Below, in pieces: positions 59,810 to 64,000 of a DNA stretch of 64,000 nucleotides. Each line of letters opens with the position of its first letter. The stretch's first letter is position 1. This stretch comes from Malaciobacter marinus (GTDB lineage Bacteria > Campylobacterota > Campylobacteria > Campylobacterales > Arcobacteraceae). The notes below the pieces were generated by a model. It saw only the letters and a program-made list of their open reading frames with translations. It was not told the origin of the DNA and made no database searches. The stretch is taken from positions 2,046,001 through 2,110,000 of the forward strand of contig NZ_CP032101.1 of the NCBI RefSeq assembly GCF_003544855.1, read 5' to 3'. A program made the translations under genes and the position numbers.

Positions 59810-61462
59810 TTATTTCAATAAATCTATATCAAAGCTAACTAATTTTCCTTTTTTTAACTGTGAAACATTATCTTTTAACTTTCTTATTATATTAGCTTTT
59901 TTTCTAAAATCTATATCTTTTTCATATAATACTTTATTTAACTGTTTTGAATAAAATTTAATTAATAAAATCAATAATTCATTTTCTAATCTTTTATCAT
60001 CATAATCTTCTAATCTTTCATTTAAAACTATTGAATTTAAAGAAGGATTATTTATATCCTCTAAAAGTAATTGAAATTCATTATTATGATATTCAAACAT
60101 CGAAGCATCAATTAAATCTAAAACCAAGTCAAGTCTGCTAGGTTTTTCCAAAATTGCTTTTATAATGCAAAGTTCTGCTATATCAATTTTAGTTGAACTA
60201 TTATCAAACTTTACCCTACTTTTATCATTTGTAACTTTTATTAAGTTTTCTCTAATATTCAATTTTTGAGCAATATATCTTTTATATTCATCTTGATAAA
60301 GCATACTTAAACTTTTTAAATAATCATTAGATTCATGTAAGGCTTTTTGTTTTTGCATTGGATCATTTGTCTCATATTTTGAAATAATATAATCAATAGC
60401 ATAGTTAATAAAAGGGGTAGGATTTGAAAAAATTTCATTTAACTTCTCTATTTGTCCATCTTTTACCATATCAGCAGGATCTTTGCCCTCTTCAAATATA
60501 ATAACACCTCCTTCAAACTCACTTTGACTTAACATAACAGAAGCTTTGAAAGCTGCATTTAAACCTGCTTTATCTCCATCATATGCAACTATTACTTTAG
60601 GTTCTCCTCTTCTTAAAATTGGCAAATGATCTTTAGTAAGAGCTGTACCTAAAGTTGCAACGGCTGTATTAAAACCTGCTTGATGAAGCATTATTACATC
60701 TAAATAACCTTCTGTAACAATTATTCTATTTTTTTTATAAATATTCTCTTTTGCTAAGTTATATCCATATAAAAGCTTAGATTTATTAAATAGTTTTGTT
60801 TGAGGAGAATTAACATATTTTGCATTATGTCCTGTAATTGTCCTTCCACCAAAACCTACAATTTTACTATTTAATCCATAAATGGGGAAAGTAATTCTTT
60901 CAATAAATCTAGAATACAAACCATTTTGTCCAGAGTCAATTACTCCTAAGTCTTTTGCATCTGCTAAATTTAAAAAATTACTTTTTAAATAATTAATTGT
61001 TTCTATTGATTTAGGAGCATAACCTATTTCAAATTTCTCAATAGAAAATTCAGATATTCCTCTACTTTTTATATAATCTTTTGCAATTGTATTATTTGTA
61101 AAAAGCTTTTGATAGTATTGATTAATTGTTTCTAAAACTTTTAAATCTAGTTTTGGTTTACTATTTGTTTCGTCATAATTTAAAGTAACATTATACATTG
61201 AAGCTAGTTTTTCTAAGGCTTCTGGATAAGTTAATTTTTCATATTCCATAACAAACTTTATAGCATCTCCACCAGCACCACAACCAAAACAATGATATAT
61301 TTGTTTTGCTGGACTTACTACAAAAGAAGGAGTATCTTCGCCATGAAAAGGACAACAAGCTTTAAAGTTTGCTCCTGATTTTTTTAATTCAAGTGATTGG
61401 GAAACTACATCTACTATTTCAAGATGATTTTTTAAATTGTCAATTGATTCTTTTGTTATCAT
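59810..61462 (-). CDS. dnaG: DNA primase DnaG
   Basis: Primase of 550 residues. The N-terminal zinc-binding domain has CCPFHGEDTPSFVVSP and YHCFGCGAGGDAIKF (C-C-H-C type). The TOPRIM core includes IVTEGYLDVIMLHQAG and VIVAYDGDKAGLNAA. The C-terminal helicase-interaction domain is present and helical. No ribosome site; TACAAT (61470-61475) lies seven bases before the ATG, so a leaderless mRNA is possible. Confidence 0.96.
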   Translation of the reverse strand: MITKESIDNLKNHLEIVDVVSQSLELKKSGANFKACCPFHGEDTPSFVVSPAKQIYHCFGCGAGGDAIKFVMEYEKLTYPEALEKLASMYNVTLNYDETNSKPKLDLKVLETINQYYQKLFTNNTIAKDYIKSRGISEFSIEKFEIGYAPKSIETINYLKSNFLNLADAKDLGVIDSGQNGLYSRFIERITFPIYGLNSKIVGFGGRTITGHNAKYVNSPQTKLFNKSKLLYGYNLAKENIYKKNRIIVTEGYLDVIMLHQAGFNTAVATLGTALTKDHLPILRRGEPKVIVAYDGDKAGLNAAFKASVMLSQSEFEGGVIIFEEGKDPADMVKDGQIEKLNEIFSNPTPFINYAIDYIISKYETNDPMQKQKALHESNDYLKSLSMLYQDEYKRYIAQKLNIRENLIKVTNDKSRVKFDNSSTKIDIAELCIIKAILEKPSRLDLVLDLIDASMFEYHNNEFQLLLEDINNPSLNSIVLNERLEDYDDKRLENELLILLIKFYSKQLNKVLYEKDIDFRKKANIIRKLKDNVSQLKKGKLVSFDIDLLK

Positions 61463-61539
61463 AAATACAATTGTACTCTTTTATTATTTTATATGTGCTT
61501 TTATGTTAATATATTAAGATTTTATAAAAAAGGTATTAA

Positions 61540-62589
61540 TTGGACAGTTTGGTTTTAGACTATAGAGATCCACTTTTTAGTGTTATTATATTTTTTACTT
61601 TAATTTTCTTAATCTCTTTTATTACATACTCTTTTGGACTTTATAAAGAGAAGAATGCTAGGAAAGATTACAGAAGACTACTTAATCGATTTGAATTGGG
61701 TAAATTAAAAGAAGAAGATTATGTACATTTATATAAAACATATAATTTGCCATTTGATTCAATTATATTATTAGCTTCAAGTTTTTTACACAAAGGTGAT
61801 TATAGTAAAGCAATATCAGTATATCTTGCCTTACTTGAGCATGTTACAGATAGAGTAAAAAAAGAAGAACTTTTAGAACTTTTAGGTTCGACTTATTTTA
61901 AAGGTGGCTTCTTACAAAGATCAAAAGAGATATATTTAAAAATTTTAAAATTTTCTCCTAGAAATGAAAAAGCCTTAAAACACTTATTAATAATAAATGA
62001 AAAGTTAAAAGATTATGAAAAAGTATTAGAAGTTATTCAAGCTTTAGACGAATTAGAAATAGATGTAATAAGAGAAAGAATACATATAGAAACACTTAAA
62101 ATACTAAATAATAATGAATTAACATATGAAGAAAAAACAGATAAATTATACTCATTTTACAAAATGAATCATATAATAGAAAGACTTTTTGTACAATTTT
62201 TAATTCAATATAACAAAGACTTTTTATGGAAACATATAGATGAATTTGATGTAAATAAATTTACTGACTTATTGTGGTATTTAGATTTCAATGATATTGA
62301 CTTTGATATTGTTGCTAATAATGAACAATTAAATCAAATATATAATGCAAAAGGTTATTTACAAACATGTAATCATAGTAGTGATTTTGTATTTGATATT
62401 TTAATAGCTTTAAATAAACACGAGCACAAAATTCCTGTAACACTAGACTTTGAATTTATTTGTACTTCATGTAAGCACACTCACCCTATCTATGAATCAA
62501 GATGTCCACATTGTCATAATATTTTAACTTATAAAGTAAAACACAATTTAGCTAAGGATTTAAATGAAAGAAATCAATCTTTACAGTGA
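61540..62589 (+). CDS. LapB-like protein: membrane anchor, TPR repeats and C-terminal rubredoxin-like zinc domain
   Basis: Protein of 349 residues beginning with TTG after AAAAAAGGT. One N-terminal transmembrane helix (SVIIFFTLIFLISFITYSFG), TPR repeats (about residues 70-200, FLHKGDYSKAISVYLALLEH and following), then CxxC (C308, C311) and CPHC (C322, C325) forming a rubredoxin-type metal site. The order matches LapB/YciM, which tunes LPS synthesis by controlling LpxC turnover in gammaproteobacteria. Here the role is inferred. It overlaps rnhA by 26 bp. Confidence 0.7.
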   Translation: MDSLVLDYRDPLFSVIIFFTLIFLISFITYSFGLYKEKNARKDYRRLLNRFELGKLKEEDYVHLYKTYNLPFDSIILLASSFLHKGDYSKAISVYLALLEHVTDRVKKEELLELLGSTYFKGGFLQRSKEIYLKILKFSPRNEKALKHLLIINEKLKDYEKVLEVIQALDELEIDVIRERIHIETLKILNNNELTYEEKTDKLYSFYKMNHIIERLFVQFLIQYNKDFLWKHIDEFDVNKFTDLLWYLDFNDIDFDIVANNEQLNQIYNAKGYLQTCNHSSDFVFDILIALNKHEHKIPVTLDFEFICTSCKHTHPIYESRCPHCHNILTYKVKHNLAKDLNERNQSLQ

Positions 62590-63019
62590 TGGTTCAAGTT
62601 TAGGAAATCCAGGCCCTGGAGGCTGGGGAACAATACTTGAATATAAAGGTACTGAAAAAGAGTTTTGTGGTGGAGAATATAATACTACAAACAATAAAAT
62701 GGAATTAATAGGTGTTATAGAAGGCTTAAAAGTATTAAAAGAGCCATGCATTGTAAATGTAATATCTGATTCAACTTATGTTGTAAAAGCTATAAATGAA
62801 TGGCTAGTAAATTGGGAAAAAAACAATTGGAAAACTGCTTCAAAGAAACCTGTAAAAAATGTAGAGCTTTGGCAAGAGTACATAAAAGTTTCGAAACAAC
62901 ACAAAATTAATGCTTTTTGGGTAAAAGGCCACGCAGGGCATGAGCATAATGAAAGATGTGATATACTTGCAAGAGAATTTGCAGAAAATTTAAAATTAAA
63001 AGGAAAAGAAAATGAGTGA
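62564..63019 (+). CDS. rnhA: Ribonuclease HI
   Basis: 151 residues, cleaving RNA in RNA-DNA hybrids. [18 protein letters not shown] (first catalytic Asp), [13 protein letters not shown] (Glu), VISDSTYV (Asp), [18 protein letters not shown] (His and Asp). Starts inside the end of the LapB-like gene and overlaps rnc by 8 bp. Confidence 0.97.
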   Translation: MKEINLYSDGSSLGNPGPGGWGTILEYKGTEKEFCGGEYNTTNNKMELIGVIEGLKVLKEPCIVNVISDSTYVVKAINEWLVNWEKNNWKTASKKPVKNVELWQEYIKVSKQHKINAFWVKGHAGHEHNERCDILAREFAENLKLKGKENE

Positions 63020-63689
63020 CTACTCAAAATTAGAAAAGTGTTTGGATTATCAGTTTAAAAACAAAGATCTGATAATCGAAGCACTTACACATAAAAGTTT
63101 AAAAAAACCATACAATAATGAAAGATTAGAATTTCTTGGTGATGCTGTACTAAATTTAATAGTAGGAGAGTATCTATATACGAACTTTCCCCATTCAAAT
63201 GAAGGAGAGCTTTCTAAAATAAGAGCATCCCTTGTGAACGAAACTGGTTTTACAAAATTGGCAAATGACATAAAATTAGGTGATTATATTTTTATTTCAA
63301 CTGCAGAAGAAAGAAATAAAGGAAGAACAAAAGCCTCTATTCTTTCTGACGCTTTTGAAGCAATTATGGGAGCAATATATTTAGAATCAGGCCTTGAGAC
63401 TTTAAAGCCAATAATTTTAGATTTACTTGAAAAATCATATGATAAAATAAATTTAGATGTACTTTTTAGTGATTATAAAACTGCATTACAAGAGATAACA
63501 CAAGCAGAGTTTGGGACAATTCCTGATTATAAAATAGAAGGTTCTTATGGACCAGATCATAAAAAAGAGTTTGAAGTTTCAATTTGGATTGATGGTAAAA
63601 AATACGGACAAGCAAGAGGAAAAAGTAAAAAACTAGCTCAACAAGCAGTAGCAAAAATTGCCCTTGATCAATTTAAGGATCCAAAATAA
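63012..63689 (+). CDS. rnc: Ribonuclease III
   Basis: 225 residues, dsRNA endonuclease processing rRNA precursors, such as the stems seen around 16S and 23S in this window. RNase III signature [18 protein letters not shown], catalytic [14 protein letters not shown], and a C-terminal dsRBD ([34 protein letters not shown]). Its stop overlaps the aroC start by one base. Confidence 0.97.
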   Translation: MSDYSKLEKCLDYQFKNKDLIIEALTHKSLKKPYNNERLEFLGDAVLNLIVGEYLYTNFPHSNEGELSKIRASLVNETGFTKLANDIKLGDYIFISTAEERNKGRTKASILSDAFEAIMGAIYLESGLETLKPIILDLLEKSYDKINLDVLFSDYKTALQEITQAEFGTIPDYKIEGSYGPDHKKEFEVSIWIDGKKYGQARGKSKKLAQQAVAKIALDQFKDPK

Positions 63690-64000
63690 TGAATACATTT
63701 GGTCATAAATTTAGATTTACAACTTTTGGTGAAAGTCACGGAAAAGCACTGGGTTGTGTAATTGATGGTGTTCCAGCTGGTATAAAAATTGATGAAGAAT
63801 TTATTCAAAATGAAATGAATAGAAGAAAACCAGGTCAAAATAAATATGCAACTGCTAGAAAAGAGAGTGATAGTGTTGAAATTTTAAGTGGTGTATTTGA
63901 AGGACTTACAACAGGAACACCAATTTCAATGGTTATTTTCAATGAAAATCAAAAAAGTAAAGATTATTCAAATGTAAAAGATCTTTTTAGACCAGGTCAT
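63689..64000 (+). CDS. aroC: Chorismate synthase, N-terminal part (cut by right edge)
   Basis: First 104 residues of the last enzyme of the shikimate pathway. [20 protein letters not shown] (with the catalytic His), [20 protein letters not shown] and [15 protein letters not shown] are diagnostic. Starts at the TAATG overlap with rnc and continues beyond the window. Confidence 0.96.
   Translation, partial: MNTFGHKFRFTTFGESHGKALGCVIDGVPAGIKIDEEFIQNEMNRRKPGQNKYATARKESDSVEILSGVFEGLTTGTPISMVIFNENQKSKDYSNVKDLFRPGH

Overview
The window is an AT-rich chromosomal segment from a Campylobacterota member, most likely Arcobacteraceae (Arcobacter sensu lato). Support comes from the rRNA operon, an F1Fo ATP synthase cluster with paired b and b' subunits preceded by birA-parA-parB and followed by tolQRAB-pal, and histidine kinases with an HQWRQPL H-box. 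No phage, insertion sequence or CRISPR array was seen.

Positions 1-13.1 kb form an anaerobic respiration and selenium region. A Tat-exported formate dehydrogenase catalytic subunit (cut by the left edge) and its small Tat partner are transcribed leftward. They diverge from a periplasmic binding protein - histidine kinase - response regulator triad. Next come a leftward MerP-like / MerT-like / Tat-transglutaminase operon and the selenocysteine genes: selD (itself a selenoprotein read through an in-frame UGA), tRNA-Sec on the opposite strand, selA and selB. The formate dehydrogenase here carries Cys at the usual selenocysteine position.

Positions 13-32.4 kb hold housekeeping and accessory genes: a PIN-PhoH ATPase, a 42-residue Cys-rich membrane protein, an HD phosphohydrolase, a TRAP transporter (dctPQM), a di-haem cytochrome c peroxidase, two chemoreceptors (one with a NIT sensor domain and a C-terminal DWESF peptide), ribA, a SHOCT protein, dbpA, sbcDC and a possible 24-residue membrane peptide. 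The HD gene and dbpA both appear to lack an AUG/GUG/UUG start that would include their conserved N-termini.

Positions 32.6-38.1 kb are one complete leftward rRNA operon (16S, tRNA-Ile, tRNA-Ala, 23S, 5S). It has a perfect-consensus promoter, a boxA-like element, long processing stems around 16S and 23S, and a terminator.

Positions 38.3-53.4 kb are almost entirely leftward: birA-parA-parB, the ATP synthase genes without a and c subunits, Tol-Pal, then slyD, fabD and mtnN. Positions 53.5-64 kb hold an AEC-family carrier, a GAF histidine kinase, fmt-proB-obgE, rpmA-rplU, ridA and dnaG. A rightward run of a LapB-like protein, rnhA, rnc and aroC is cut by the right edge.

Coordinates of rRNA ends, start codons and regulatory sites were read by eye. 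Functions are assigned from recognised motifs, not from database searches.
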